Source: Mimachlamys varia (Eukaryota; Mollusca; Bivalvia; Pectinida; Pectinidae). Taken from it: 64,000 bases of DNA. The stretch covers positions 58,136,139 to 58,200,138 of the forward strand of contig OX392531.1 in assembly GCA_947623455.1 (NCBI GenBank), read 5' to 3'. Positions within the stretch are counted from its first letter, which is position 1. Each line of letters begins with the position of its first letter. The notes beneath the pieces are model-generated. The model did not search any database and was not told the DNA's origin. It saw only the letters and a list, made by a program, of their open reading frames with translations. Position numbers and translations under genes: made by a program. Positions 37,801 to 52,800 of this stretch are shown piece by piece.

Positions 37801-40800
37801 GTTGAGCGGTAACTATGTTGTACACTAGCCACTACCTTGTTGAGTGGTAACTATGTTGTACACTAGCCACTACCTTGTTGAGCGGTAACTATGTTGTACA
37901 CTAGCCACTACCTTGTTGAGTGGTAACTATGTTGTACACTAGTCACTACCTTGTTGTGCGGTAACTATGTTGTACACTAGCCACTACCTTGTTGAGTGGT
38001 AACTATGTTGTACACTAGCCACTACCTTGTTGAGCGGTAACTATGTTGTACACTAAGTCACTACCTTGTTGAGCGGTAACTATGTTGTACACTAGCCACT
38101 ACCTTGTTGAGTGGTAACTATGTTGTACACTAGCCACTACCTTGTTGAGCGGTAACTATGTTGTACACTAAGTCACTACCTTGTTGAGCGGTAACTATGT
38201 TGTACACTAGTCACTACCTAGTTGAGCGGTAACTATGTTGTACACTAGTCACTACCTTGTTGAGCGGTAACTATGTTGTACACTAGTCACTACCTAGTTG
38301 AGCGGTAACTATGTTGTACACCAGCCACTACCTTGTTGAGCGGTAACTATGTTGTACACTAGCTACTACCTTGTTGAGCGGTAACTATGTTGTACACTAG
38401 CCACTACCTTGTTGAGCGGTAACTATGTTGTACACTAGTCACTTCCTAGTTGAGCGGTAACTGTGTTGTACACTAGCCACTACCTTGTTGAGCAGTAACT
38501 ATGTTGTACACTAGCCACTACCTTGTTGAGTGGTAACTATGTTGTACACTAGTCACTACCTTGTTGTGCGGTAACTATGTTGTACACTAGCCACTACCTT
38601 GTTGAGTGGTAACTATGTTGTACACTAGTCACTACCTTGTTGAGTGGTAACTATGTTGTACACTAGCCACTACCTTGTTGAGCGGTAACTATGTTGTACA
38701 CTAGTCACTACCTTGTTGTGCGGTAACTATGTTGTACACTAGTAACTATGTTGTACACTAGTCACTACCTTGTTGAGCGGTAACTATGTTGTACACTAGC
38801 CACTACCTTGTTGAGTGGTAACTATGTTGTACACTAGCCACTACCTTGTTGAGTGGTAACTATGTTGTACACTAGTCACTACCTTGTTGAGTGGTAACTA
38901 TGTTGTACACTAGCCACTACCTTGTTGAGCGGTAACTATGTTGTACACTAGTCACTACCTTGTTGTGCGGTAACTATGTTGTACACTAGTAACTATGTTG
39001 TACACTAGTCACTACCTTGTTGTGCGGTAACTATGTTGTACACTAGCCACTACCTTGTTGAACGGTAACTATGTTGTACACTAGTCACTACCTTGTTGAG
39101 TGGTAACTATGTTGTACACTCGCCACTACCTTGTTGAACGGTAACTATGTTGTACACTAGTCACTACCTTGTTGAGGGGTAACTATGTTGTACACTAGCC
39201 ACTACCTTGTTGAGTGGTAACTATGTTGTACACTAGCCACTACCTTGTTGAGTGGTAACTATGTTGTACACTAGTCACTACCTTGTTGTGCGGTAACTAT
39301 GTTGTACACTAGTCACTACCTTGTTGAGTGGTAACTATGTTGTACACTAGCCACTACCTTGTTGAGCGGTAACTATGTTGTACACTAGTCACTACCTAGT
39401 TGAGGGGTAACTATGTTGTACACTAGTCACTACCTAGTTGAGCGGTAACTATGTTGTACACTAGTCACTACCTTGTTGAGCGGTAACTATGTTGTACACT
39501 AGCCACTACCTTGTTGAGCGGTAACTATGTTGTACACTAGCCACTACCTAGTTGAGCGGTAACTGTGTTGTACACTAGTCACTACCTTGTTGAGCGGTAA
39601 CTATGTTGTACACTAGTCACAACCTTGTTGAGCGGTAACTATGTTGTACACTAGTCACTACCTTGTTGAGCGGTAACTATGTTGTACACTAGCCACTACC
39701 TTGTTGAGTGGTAACTATGTTGTACACTAGTCACTACCTTGTTGAGCGGTAACTATGTTGTACACTAGCCACTACCTTGTTGAGCGGTAACTATGTTGTA
39801 CACTAGTCACTACCTTGTTGAGTGGTAACTATGTTGTACACTAGCCACTACCTTGTTGAGCGGTAAGAGTTGGTATGAACATAGTTGAGTAAGACCGTCT
39901 CCAACTTTATCACATGGTAGGCGCCCCAGTATGGTAGCTGTTCCTGCAAAAAGAAAAGAAACAATTTGGCATCTTAAATTATTCTCTTAGGGAAGCATAA
40001 ATTAAGACTGTTCTCATCAAATTATCAACCAGGTGTTAGATCAGAGAGAATATATTTGGTATTGTTAACATCCAACAAAGCTATACTCTTAAGTTCAGGA
40101 AAGGAAATTAAGAGGTACCTTTAGGAAAGTCTATATAGGAGCCTCAATTGACTTTGGTTTTCAGACAATATATTATTATTCTATTTATATCTATATTTTC
40201 TAGTAATATATGCGGAACAGATCAATTTAATAATATCTATATTAATATAGATATTAACATTACTAGACAGAATATCTTATTGGTATAATGTTTCGAGAAG
40301 ACCTATGGCAGCCTCAATTGACCACAGTTTTCAGACATACGTTTGAAAAGGCCATAATTATCAAACCTACCTTTGAGAAGGCCTATAGCAGCCTCAATTG
40401 ACCACAGTTTTCAGACATACGTTTGAAAAGGCCATAATTATCAAACCTACCTTTGAGAAGGCCTATAGCAGCCTCAGATGACAGATTGAATGAATCTATA
40501 GCCTGTACAATTTGTAAGAGTCCCTGGAAATGGTCTATCATTTTCTCACGACAGGTTGTTGATATTGATTGGAGAGAATTTGCCGCTACAGTTGCCAACT
40601 TAGGGTCCTGTAATCCTCGCAATAAAAACTGCAACACAGGGTCTGTCAAAACAAGTTTTCAAAAGGCCATTGATAAACTTTCAGGATTTTAAATCAGTCA
40701 TATTTTCTAACAAATTGAAAAGATTTCTGGTCAGTTTTGATTTGCTATGAAATGTTGCAAGCAATAAACAAAACATAGCCAGGAAAATATTATAGAAACA

Positions 40801-43800
40801 AAATACATCACAAGATCTTATAATTCTCCATACATCTATCTCTACAGGCAGTGAAATTTGTATACCTAAGAATTCTGGATGTTTCTCTATCCACTCGCTC
40901 AGCTCTCCAAACAGCCGCACACTGGTGTGCCTCACAGACACATGAGCTGTGTCTGGGATAGACAGGATGGCCTTCACAACTTCTGGCACAATCTCATTTT
41001 CCTCCCTGAACAACAACAAGCATATTTCAACCAACAAAACAGCCTACTTGATCTATTCCGCATATATATATATAGTTCTATTATATCAGTTATCAGTGGT
41101 TTGTGTACCAGTTCATAAAAAATATTGACTTTTTTTTATTCTGCAAGGTCATTCATTTTTTTGAACTTAGTAGCCCTTCTTTCTATCATACTACTTGCCA
41201 GATACCAACATTCTGGGCATTTTGACTATTCAAACAATGTTGTTTTATAGTTTAGGACAAATTTAACCCAAGTGAACTTCAATATATGTCAAGGTGATTC
41301 ATTTGAAATAACTTGGTAGTCCTTATTTCAGAATGATACTGGTCAAAATTCTATCAACCAGAGCCTTTTGGTATTGAGAGGAAATTATTTGAATTTCTTT
41401 AAAATGATTGACCTTGTGATTTTGAATACAGGTCAAGGTCATTCATTTGATCAAAATTGGTAGCCCTTCATCTCAGCATATTATTGGCCAAATATGATCA
41501 TATGTCCAACAGATTTGGCTCCTGTGACCTTGAAACTGGTCGAAGGACATTCATTTGAAAGTAAGAAGTTGATCCCTGCCAGCCAAACGAAGGATGCCAA
41601 ACCATGACATAATGTCACTGGACCTTCCAGGCTATTAACAGAAGAGCTGATAAAACAAAACAAACAGAAGACAGTGTGTACTCACGGTAACAAGTTCTTG
41701 GCTACGGCAGACATTACAAATAGAGAGGCCTCAGTTACCTCCCATGATGTAGTGGACGTTTGGGACTTCAAGTTTTCAAACATCTGTAACAGCAAATCTT
41801 TATTATTATTCCAAAATGAAAATAGTGACATTAAGAAGATGATGACATTTTAGTTTATATAAAATCAACAACAGATAATAGGTAAGAAGCATTAAACATT
41901 CATGTGTTACTAGTTAGTAAACCTTTCAAGAAAATCAGAAGATTGGTCAGCAAGACAACTAAACTTACCTGGTTAAAACATCGGGATGATCCCACAATAA
42001 ATATTACATCTTTAATAAGTTCTGACACACGTATCCTGAACTCGCCAAAGTCATCTGACTCATCTGGTACACCCTCCTGTAAAATCAAATCAGATATGCA
42101 GGGACAATAACCGGAATAAAAGGCTTCATTAGTGATTTTGAAATAAGTGACCACATTAAATCTCTAAACTCTGCATTATTGATCAAGAAATAAGCATACC
42201 ATTATTCACCATCATAACAAGCTGTCACAGAGATACCCTTCACATTTACCACAATCAGGAAACAAAAAAATTGTTTTACAAGTATTTAAAACTTATATAG
42301 TGTTACATTTGCTGAGAAACAATCAATTTTTCAAAGTTCAGATTTTGAAAAAACTATAGAATATCACTTACATTTAAATGATCAACAAGGTCCAAATAAC
42401 ATTCCTTTGCATAAATCCCTCATAAAATCAGGAGAATGTCATGTAAAACACTCAATTTTATACAATCAAGGTTTTTCTTCTTTTGAAGTGAAGCAGATAA
42501 CATTGCCAGAAGTGAGAATTTAAATATCATGTGATTTTGCGGTTAATACAAAAATGGAAATACATACAATGGAAATACATACAATGTTCTACAAGGGGAA
42601 TACAATCAATTTCTGTTTGATTTCGTATCCATCGAGGAAGTCGTGTTGAAAAAATAAGCCAGAGAAGTGCTTCGGCCACTTGGACTTGTATATTGCATGC
42701 TACAGACTGTAATATTCTATATAATTGTGTCTTTGACTTACATATGGGATCTATATTACATGAACCGTGAGTAGACAATGTTGTCAGGAACTGTCAACCA
42801 CTTAAGTACATTTTTCAAGCAAATTTCAATCCCCTTAAATTTTGGGTGCAATCTGCATCCAAGAATTAGTGCAAAATCATATCCAAAGAGAAAAGGTTGA
42901 CCAGCAGGCTCTGATGTTATAGGAGTAACTTTTAACCTTAATGATACTTGCATGGTTAGTGTCCATCTGACAATGACCTTTGACCCTAGTTAACTTACAT
43001 GATCAGTGTCCATCTGACAATGACAACCTTTGACCCTGATGATAATTACATGGTCAGTATCCATCTGACAATGATGACCTTTGACCCTAGTTTTACTTAC
43101 ATGGTCAGTGTCCATCTGACAATGATGACAAAGGGCTATGATTAGTCTCTGTATGTAGGGTTTGAACACATCTGTCAACATGTCCTGACTTCGCTGGTAC
43201 AAGTCTTCAGAAAGACGATACCAAAAATTAAATGTTATTTCTGTCACCTAAAAAACAGAATCACATTTTTTGTTAATCTTAAAATCTAATTTTTGCATAA
43301 AGATGATTATGTCAATTAATTACTATTTCAATATATAAGATGGTAGTCTGTGAGCAATATCTTTTCTGATCATCCGAAAACAAAATAGCATAACTATATA
43401 AGGACCAAGAGGAACCGAAGTATGAGTATTTGAGAATGATCTATTCAGTACTTCTCAAGAAATAGCAACAAGTGGCCCAAGGGCCTTAGTGGTCACCCGA
43501 GTAATGTTATAGGTATGGTAGAGCCTTAGCGTTCACCTGAGTAATGTTATAGGTATGGTAGCTCAATTTTAATGATGAAATCAACATGTTAACTAGGTGA
43601 AATACAACATTTGTCATGTTATTACAGAAAAAGAATTCTAAAACTTTTGAAATGATTGTCACCAAGTAGGAATGGTTTCCTCAAAAAATATGCCATTATG
43701 GACAAAATGTACCCAAAAAGTGTTATTTCCCAATATAAATTATAGTGAACTTTAACGGCACCCTCTCTGATGGGGAATGGATAGCTTAGGGGTACTAAAA

Positions 43801-46800
43801 TTTACAAATTAACTAAAACCCATGATGATCTTTCTATCCATGTAGAGAAATATACTGAAGTACCTATAAACTACTGAGAAGAACATTTTTGAAATTTTGT
43901 ATAATTTCCTCTTTAGGCCCCAGGCCCCTGGGGTTAAAGCAGGAATCTTCGATCAGTCCCAAAAACAATAGAGCACACTTAAGGACCAATAGAAACTTTC
44001 ATATGAAATTTAGGAAAGATCCTTCCTTTTCAATGTCAAAATCCAAGATGGCTGTCTGTAAGCCATTTCGTTTTTCTGATCAGTCCAAAAATCAATACAG
44101 CACAATCAAGGACCAAGAGGAACTTGCATGAGAAATTTGGGAAAGATATTGATCCATCCAGTACTTCTGAAGATATAACTATAACAAAAATTGTTTAAGG
44201 ACGGATGACAGACCTAAGGCGGACCACGGACGTAGGGTGATTTGAATAGCCAGCTAAAAAAGGGCTGTGGTGGCTGATAGGCTAAGGTGTACCGACATTT
44301 TACTACTAGCCCTCAACCTCTGGGTTGGGAGTTCAAATCCCATGTGGGCAATTGCCAGGTACTGACCATAGGTCAACAGTTTTTCTCCGGGTACTCAAGC
44401 TTTACTAAACCACCAAAACCTGGCATGTCCTTAAATAACCTTGGCTGTTAATAGGACGTGAAACAAAATTAACCAAACCAAACTCAAATCTCAAACTAAT
44501 TCTTCCTCAACCTGACAACTTCCTGTCTCTAACAAACAAGTTAATTATATAACTGTAACTCACCTCATACAAATGGTGACCAACACATGTTGATATTACT
44601 ATAACTCACCTCATACAATGATTACTGTTACTCACCTCATACAAATGATCACTGTAACTCACCTCATACAAATAATTACTGTAACTCACCTCATACAAAT
44701 GATTACTGTAACCCATCTCATACAAATGATTACTGTAACCCACCTTATACAAATGATTACTGTAACTCACCTCATACAATGATTACTGTAACTCACCTCA
44801 AACAAAAGATTACTGTAACCCATCTCATACAAATGATTACTGTAACCCACCTCATACAAAGATTACTGTAACCCACCTCATACAAAGATTACTGTAACTC
44901 ACCTCATACAAAGATTACTGTAACCCACCTCATACAAAGATTACTGTAACTCACCTCATACAAAGATTACTGTAACTCACCTCATACAAAAGATTACTGT
45001 AACTCACCTCATACAAATGATTACTGTAACCAACCTCATACAAATGATTACTGTAACCCACCTCATACAAAGATTACTGTAACTCACCTCATACAAAGAT
45101 TACTGTAACTCACCTCATACAAAGATTACTGTAACTCACCTCATACAAAAGATTACTGTAACCCATCTCATACAAATGATTACTGTAACTCACCTCATAC
45201 AAAGATTACTGTAACTCACCTCATACAAAGATTACTGTAACCCACCTCATACAAATGATTACTGTAACCAACCTCATACAAATGATTACTGTAACCCACC
45301 TCATACAAAGATTACTGTAACTCACCTCATACAAATGATTACTGTAACTTACCTCATACAAAGATTACTGTAACCCATCTCATACAAATGATTACTGTAA
45401 CTCACCTCATACAAAGATTACTGTAACTCACCTCATACAAAGATTACTGTAACTCACCTCATACAAATGATTACTGTAACCAACCTCATACAAATGATTA
45501 CTGTAACCCATCTCATACAAATGATTACTGTAACTCACCTCATACAAATGATTACTGTAACTCACCTCATACAAAGATTACTGTAACTCACCTCATACAA
45601 ATGATTACTGTAACCAACCTCATACAAATGATTACTGTAACCCATCTCATACAAATGATTACTGTAACTCACCTCATACAAATGATTACTGTAACTCACC
45701 TCATACAAATGATTACTGTAACTCACCTCATACAAATGATTACTGTAACCCATCTCATACAAATGATTACTGTAACCCACCTCATACAAATGATTACTGT
45801 AACCCATCTCATACAAATGATTACTGTAACTCACCTCATACAAATGATTACTGTAACCCATCTCATACAAATGATTACTGTAACCCACCTCATACAAAGA
45901 TTACTGTAACCAACCTCATACAAATGATTACTGTAACTCACCTCATACAAAGATTACTGTAACTAACCTCATACAAAGATTACTGTAACCCACCTCATAC
46001 AAATGATTACTTTAACCCATCTCATACAAATAATTACTGTAACCCACCTCATACAAAGATTACTGTAACTCACCTCATACAAAGATTACTGTAACCCACC
46101 TCATACAAATGATTACTGTAACTCACCTCATACAAATGATTACTGTAACTCACCTCATACAAATGATTACTGTAACTCACCTCATACAAAGATTACTGTA
46201 ACCCACCTCATACAAATGATTACTGTAACTCACCTCATACAAATGATTACTGTAACTTACCTCATACAAAGATTACTGTAACTCACCTCATACAAAGATT
46301 ACTGTAACTCACCTCATACAAAGATTACTGTAACCCACCTCATACAAAGATTACTGTAACCCACCTCATACAAAGATTACTGTAACTCACCTCATACAAA
46401 TGATTACTGTAGCTCACCTCATACAAATGATTACTGTAACCCACCTCATACAAAGATTACTGTAACCCACCTCATACAAAGATTACTGTAACCAACCTCA
46501 TACAAAGATTACTGTAACTCACCTCATACAAAGATTACTGTAACTCACCTCATACAAAGATTACTGTAACTCACCTCATACAAAGATTACTGTAACTCAC
46601 CTCATACAAATGATTACTGTAACTCACCTCATACAAAGATTACTGTAACTCACCTCATACAAAGATTACTGTAACTCACCTCATACAAATGATTACTGTA
46701 ACTCACCTCATACAAAGATTACTGTAACCCACCTCATACAAAGATTACTGTAACCCACCTCATACAAATGATTACTGTAACTCACCTCATACAAAGATTA

Positions 46801-49800
46801 CTGTAACTCACCTCATACAATGATTACTGTAACTCACCTCATACAAAGATTACTGTAACCCACCTCATACAAAGATTACTGTAACTCACCTCATACAAAT
46901 GATTACTGTAACCCACCTCATACAAAGATTACTGTAACTCACCTCATACAAAGATTACTGTAACCCACCTCATACAAAGATTACTGTAACTCACCTCATA
47001 CAAATGATTAGTGTAACTCACCTCATACAAAGATTACTGTAACTCACCTCATACAAATGATTACTGTAACCCACCTCATACAAATGATTACTGTAACCCA
47101 CCTCATACAAATGATTACTGTAACTCACCTCATACAAATGATTACTGTAACTTACCTCATACAAAGATTACTGTAACTCACCTCATACAAAGATTACTGT
47201 AACTCACCTCATACAAATGATTACTGTAACCCACCTCATACAAATGATTACTGTAACTCACCTCATACAAATGATTACTGTAACTTACCTCATACAAAGA
47301 TTACTGTAACCCACCTCATACAATGATTACTGTTACTCACCTCATACAAATGATTACTGTAACTTACCTCATACAAATGATTACTGTAACTCACCTCATA
47401 CAAATGATTACTGTAACCCACCTCATACAAATGATTACTGTAACCCACCTCATACAAATGATTACTGTAACTCACCTCATACAAATGATTACTGTAACTC
47501 ACCTCATACAAATGATTACTGTAACTTACCTCATACAAAGATTACTGTAACCCACCTCATACAATGATTACTGTAACTCACCTCATACAAATGATTACTG
47601 TAACTCACCTCATACAAATGATTACTGTAACCCACCTCATACAAATGATTACTGTAACTCACCTCATACAAAGATTACTGTAACCCACCTCATACAAATG
47701 ATTACTGTAACCCACCTCATACAAATGATTACTGTAACTCACCTCATACAAAGATTACTGTAACTCACCTCATACAAAGATTACTGTAACCCACCTCATA
47801 CAAATGATTACTGTAACCCACCTCATACAAATGATTACTGTAACCCACCTCATACAAAGATTACTGTAACTCACCTCATACAAATGATTACTGTAACTGA
47901 CCTCATACAAATGATTACTGTAACCCACCTCATACAATGATTACTGTAACTCACCTCATACAAAAGATTACTGTAACTCACCTCATACAAAAGATTACTG
48001 TAACTCACCTCATACAAATGATTACTGTAACCCACCTCATACAATGATTACTGTAACTCACCTCATACAAAGATTACTGTAACTCACCTCATACAAAGAT
48101 TACTGTAACTCACCTCATACAAAGATTACTGTAACTCACCTCATACAAAGATTACTGTAACTCACCTCATACAAATGATTACTGTAACTCACCTCATACA
48201 AAGATTACTGTAACTCACCTCATACAAATGATTACTGTAACTCACCTCATACAAAGATTACTGTAACCCACCTCATACAAAGATTACTGTAACCCACCTC
48301 ATACAAATGATTACTGTAACTCACCTCATACAAAGATTACTGTAACTCACCTCATACAATGATTACTGTAACTCACCTCATACAAAGATTACTGTAACCC
48401 ACCTCATACAAAGATTACTGTAACTCACCTCATACAAATGATTACTGTAACCCACCTCATACAAAGATTACTGTAACTCACCTCATACAAAGATTACTGT
48501 AACCCACCTCATACAAAGATTACTGTAACTCACCTCATACAAATGATTAGTGTAACTCACCTCATACAAAGATTACTGTAACTCACCTCATACAAATGAT
48601 TACTGTAACCCACCTCATACAAATGATTACTGTAACCCACCTCATACAAATGATTACTGTAACTCACCTCATACAAATGATTACTGTAACTTACCTCATA
48701 CAAAGATTACTGTAACTCACCTCATACAAAGATTACTGTAACTCACCTCATACAAATGATTACTGTAACCCACCTCATACAAATGATTACTGTAACTCAC
48801 CTCATACAAATGATTACTGTAACTTACCTCATACAAAGATTACTGTAACCCACCTCATACAATGATTACTGTTACTCACCTCATACAAATGATTACTGTA
48901 ACTTACCTCATACAAATGATTACTGTAACTCACCTCATACAAATGATTACTGTAACCCACCTCATACAAATGATTACTGTAACCCACCTCATACAAATGA
49001 TTACTGTAACTCACCTCATACAAATGATTACTGTAACTCACCTCATACAAATGATTACTGTAACTTACCTCATACAAAGATTACTGTAACCCACCTCATA
49101 CAATGATTACTGTAACTCACCTCATACAAATGATTACTGTAACTCACCTCATACAAATGATTACTGTAACCCACCTCATACAAATGATTACTGTAACTCA
49201 CCTCATACAAAGATTACTGTAACCCACCTCATACAAATGATTACTGTAACCCACCTCATACAAATGATTACTGTAACTCACCTCATACAAAGATTACTGT
49301 AACTCACCTCATACAAAGATTACTGTAACCCACCTCATACAAATGATTACTGTAACCCACCTCATACAAATGATTACTGTAACCCACCTCATACAAAGAT
49401 TACTGTAACTCACCTCATACAAATGATTACTGTAACTGACCTCATACAAATGATTACTGTAACCCACCTCATACAATGATTACTGTAACTCACCTCATAC
49501 AAAAGATTACTGTAACTCACCTCATACAAAAGATTACTGTAACTCACCTCATACAAATGATTACTGTAACCCACCTCATACAATGATTACTGTAACTCAC
49601 CTCATACAAAGATTACTGTAACTCACCTCATACAAATGTTTACTGTAACTCACCTCATACAAAGATTACTGTAACCCACCTCATACAAATGATTACTGTA
49701 ACCCACCTCATACAAAGATTACTGTAACTCACCTCATACAAATGATTACTGTAACTCACCTCATACAAATGATTACTGTAACTCACCTCATACAAATGAT

Positions 49801-52800
49801 TACTGTAACTCACCTCATACAAAGATTACTGTAACTTACCTCATACAAATGATTACTGTAACTCACCTCATACAAAGATTACTGTAACTTACCTCATACA
49901 AATTATTACTGTAACCCACCTCATACAAAGATTACTGTTACTCACCTCATACAAAGATTACTGTTACTAACCTCATACAAAGATTACTGTTACTCACCTC
50001 ATACAAAGATTACTGTAACTCACCTCATACAAATGATTACTGTAACTCACCTCATACAAAGATTACTGTAACTTACCTCATACAAATGATTACTGTAACT
50101 CACCTCATACAAAGATTACTGAAACTTACCTCATACAAATTATTACTGTAACTCACCTCATACAAATGATTACTGTAACTCACCTCATACAAAGATTACT
50201 GTAACCCACCTCATACAAAGATTACTGTAACCCACCTCATACAAATGATTACTGTTACTCACCTCATACAAAGATTACTGTAACCCACCTCATACAAAGA
50301 TTACTGTAACTCACCTCATACAAATGATTACTGTAACTCACCTCATACAAAGATTACTGTAACCCAACTCATACAAAGATTACTGTAACTCACCTCATAC
50401 AAATGATTACTGTAACCCACCTCATACAAAGATTACTGTAACCCACCTCATACAAAGATTACTGTAACCCACCTCATACAAAGATTACTGTAACCCACCT
50501 CATACAAAGATTACTGTAACTCACCTCATACAAAGATTACTGTAACCCACCTCATACAAAGATTACTGTAACTCACCTCATACAAATGATTACTGTAACT
50601 CACCTCATACATATGATTACTGTAACCCACCTCATACAAAGATTACTGTAACTCACCCCATACAAAGATTACTGTAACTCACCCCATACAAAGATTACTG
50701 TAACTCACCTCATACAAATGATTACTGTAACTCACCTCATACAAATGATTACTGTAACCCACCTCATACAAAGATTACTGTAACCCACCTCATACAAATG
50801 ATTACTGTAACCCATCTCATACAAATGATTACTGTAACCCACCTCATACAAAGATTACTGTAACTCACCTCATACAAATGATTACTGTAACCCACCTCAT
50901 ACAAATGATTACTGTAACCCACCTCATACAAAGATTACTGTAACCCACCTCATACAAAGATTACTGTAACCCACCTCATACAAAGATTACTGTAACCCAC
51001 CTCATACAAAGATTACTGTAACTCACCTCATACAAATGATTACTGTAACTCACCTCATACAAATGATTACTGTAACCCACCTCATACAAAGATTACTGTA
51101 ACTCACCTCATACAAAGATTACTGTAACTTACCTCATACAAAGATTACTGTAACCCACCTCATACAAAGATTACTGTAACCCACCTCATACAGAGATTAC
51201 TGTAACTCACCTCATACAAATGATTACTGTAACTCACCTCATACAAATGATTACTGTAACTCACCTCATACAAAGATTACTGTAACTAACCTCATACAAA
51301 TGATTACTGTAACCAACCTCATACAAATGATTACTGTAACTTACCTCATACAAATGATTACTGTAGCTCACCTCATACAAAGATTACTGTAACCCACCTC
51401 ATACAAAGATTACTGTAACTCACCTCATACAAATGATTACTGTAACCAACCTCATACAAAGATTACTGTAACTCACCTCATACAAATGATTACTGTAACT
51501 CTCCTCATACAAAGATTACTGTAACCCACCTCATACAAAGATTACTGTAACTCACCTCATACAAAGATTACTGTAACTCACCTCATACAAATGATTACTG
51601 TAACCCATCTCATACAAAGATTACTGTAACTCACCTCATACAAAGATTACTGTAACTCACCTCATACAAAGATTACTGTAACTCACCTCATACAAAGATT
51701 ACTGTAACCCACCTCATACAAATGATTACTGTAACTCACCTCATACAAAGATTACTGTAACTCACCTCATACAAAGATTACTGTAACTCACCTCATACAA
51801 AGATTACTGTAACTCACCTCATACAAATGATTACTGTAACTTACCTCATACAGAGATTACTGTAACTCACCTCATACAAATGGTGACCAACACATGTTAA
51901 CAATATTTCTAAGATCCTCAGGTCTCCTAAGCCCTGAAAGACAACAAAAAAAAATTTTAAAAGTAATCTGAAGTGCCTAAAAACTTCCATTAAAATAAAA
52001 GATAAAGGAAAAGAGGTGAGAGGAAGGGGAAGGGGAGATACAAACGATCTCCTGGTAAAGTGTGTCAATAAAGGTAGATACCAGGTAAAGTGTGTCAATA
52101 AAGGTAGATACCTGGTAAAGTATATCAATAAAGGTAGATACCTGGTAAAGTGTGTCAATAAAGGTAGATACCAGGTAAAGTGTGTCAATAAAGGTAGATA
52201 CCTGGTAAAGTGTGTCAATAAAGATAGATACCTGATAAAGTGTGTCAATAAAGGTAGATACCTGGTAAAGTGTGTCAATAAAGGTAGATACCGGGAAAAG
52301 TGTGTCAATAAGGGTAGATACATGGTTTTATTAATGTCTATTATATATACTAGATACTTACCTGATTTGGCGTGTCTACAATGGCTTCTAAAAGAGATTC
52401 AGCCAATTCTGTAAATATTCTACAAAAATTGATAGATCTGAAATGAGACAAAAAAGTTAATTCTCAGTTTAATTATCTCTTCTGTAACTAATTACAATCA
52501 TTCAAATTGTTCTGTATATTTCAATTGATTAAATACAGAAGAAAAGAATAAAAAATATAAAAGCTATTTGTTACTCAACACGTGTATTGCTTCATATCAC
52601 ATGACCTTCAATATTATCTTGTACCTGATGTTTTCTATATAACATCACCAAACCATGATACATATTTGACCCCTGTGGCCTTGAAAGTAGGTCAAGGTCA
52701 TTCATTTTAACAAACTTGGTAGCCCTTCATCTCAGCATGCTACATGCATAATATCAGCACCCTAGGCATTTTAGTTACAGAAAAATTGTTTGAAAGATTT

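Larger units (their letters stand above)
44550..51870. repeat. 7.3-kb 26/27-bp array containing the exon 6 splice donor
   Basis: About 275 copies of CTCATACAAATGATTACTGT then AACTCAC (27 bp) or CTCATACAAAGATTACTGTA plus ACTCAC (26 bp). On the - strand each unit reads TTTGTATGAG then the donor GTGAGT (TCAC form) or GTGGGT (CCAC form). These are the last 10 bases of exon 6 (residues H-L-Y-E) and its donor. The array touches exon 6 with no gap. Units of 27 bp keep frame (VSYSNHLYE); 26-bp units shift it. Confidence 0.97.

Noticed and set aside
45562..49089. Frames encoding YEVSYSNHL repeats and ITVTHLIQM repeats
   Set aside because: They are in-frame runs of 27-bp units of the exon 6 donor array; neighbouring 26-bp units break the frame.
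52016..52414. 132-codon frame with [10 protein letters not shown] repeats
   Set aside because: It is a translation of the 30-bp array in TNPO3 intron 5, on the strand opposite to the gene.
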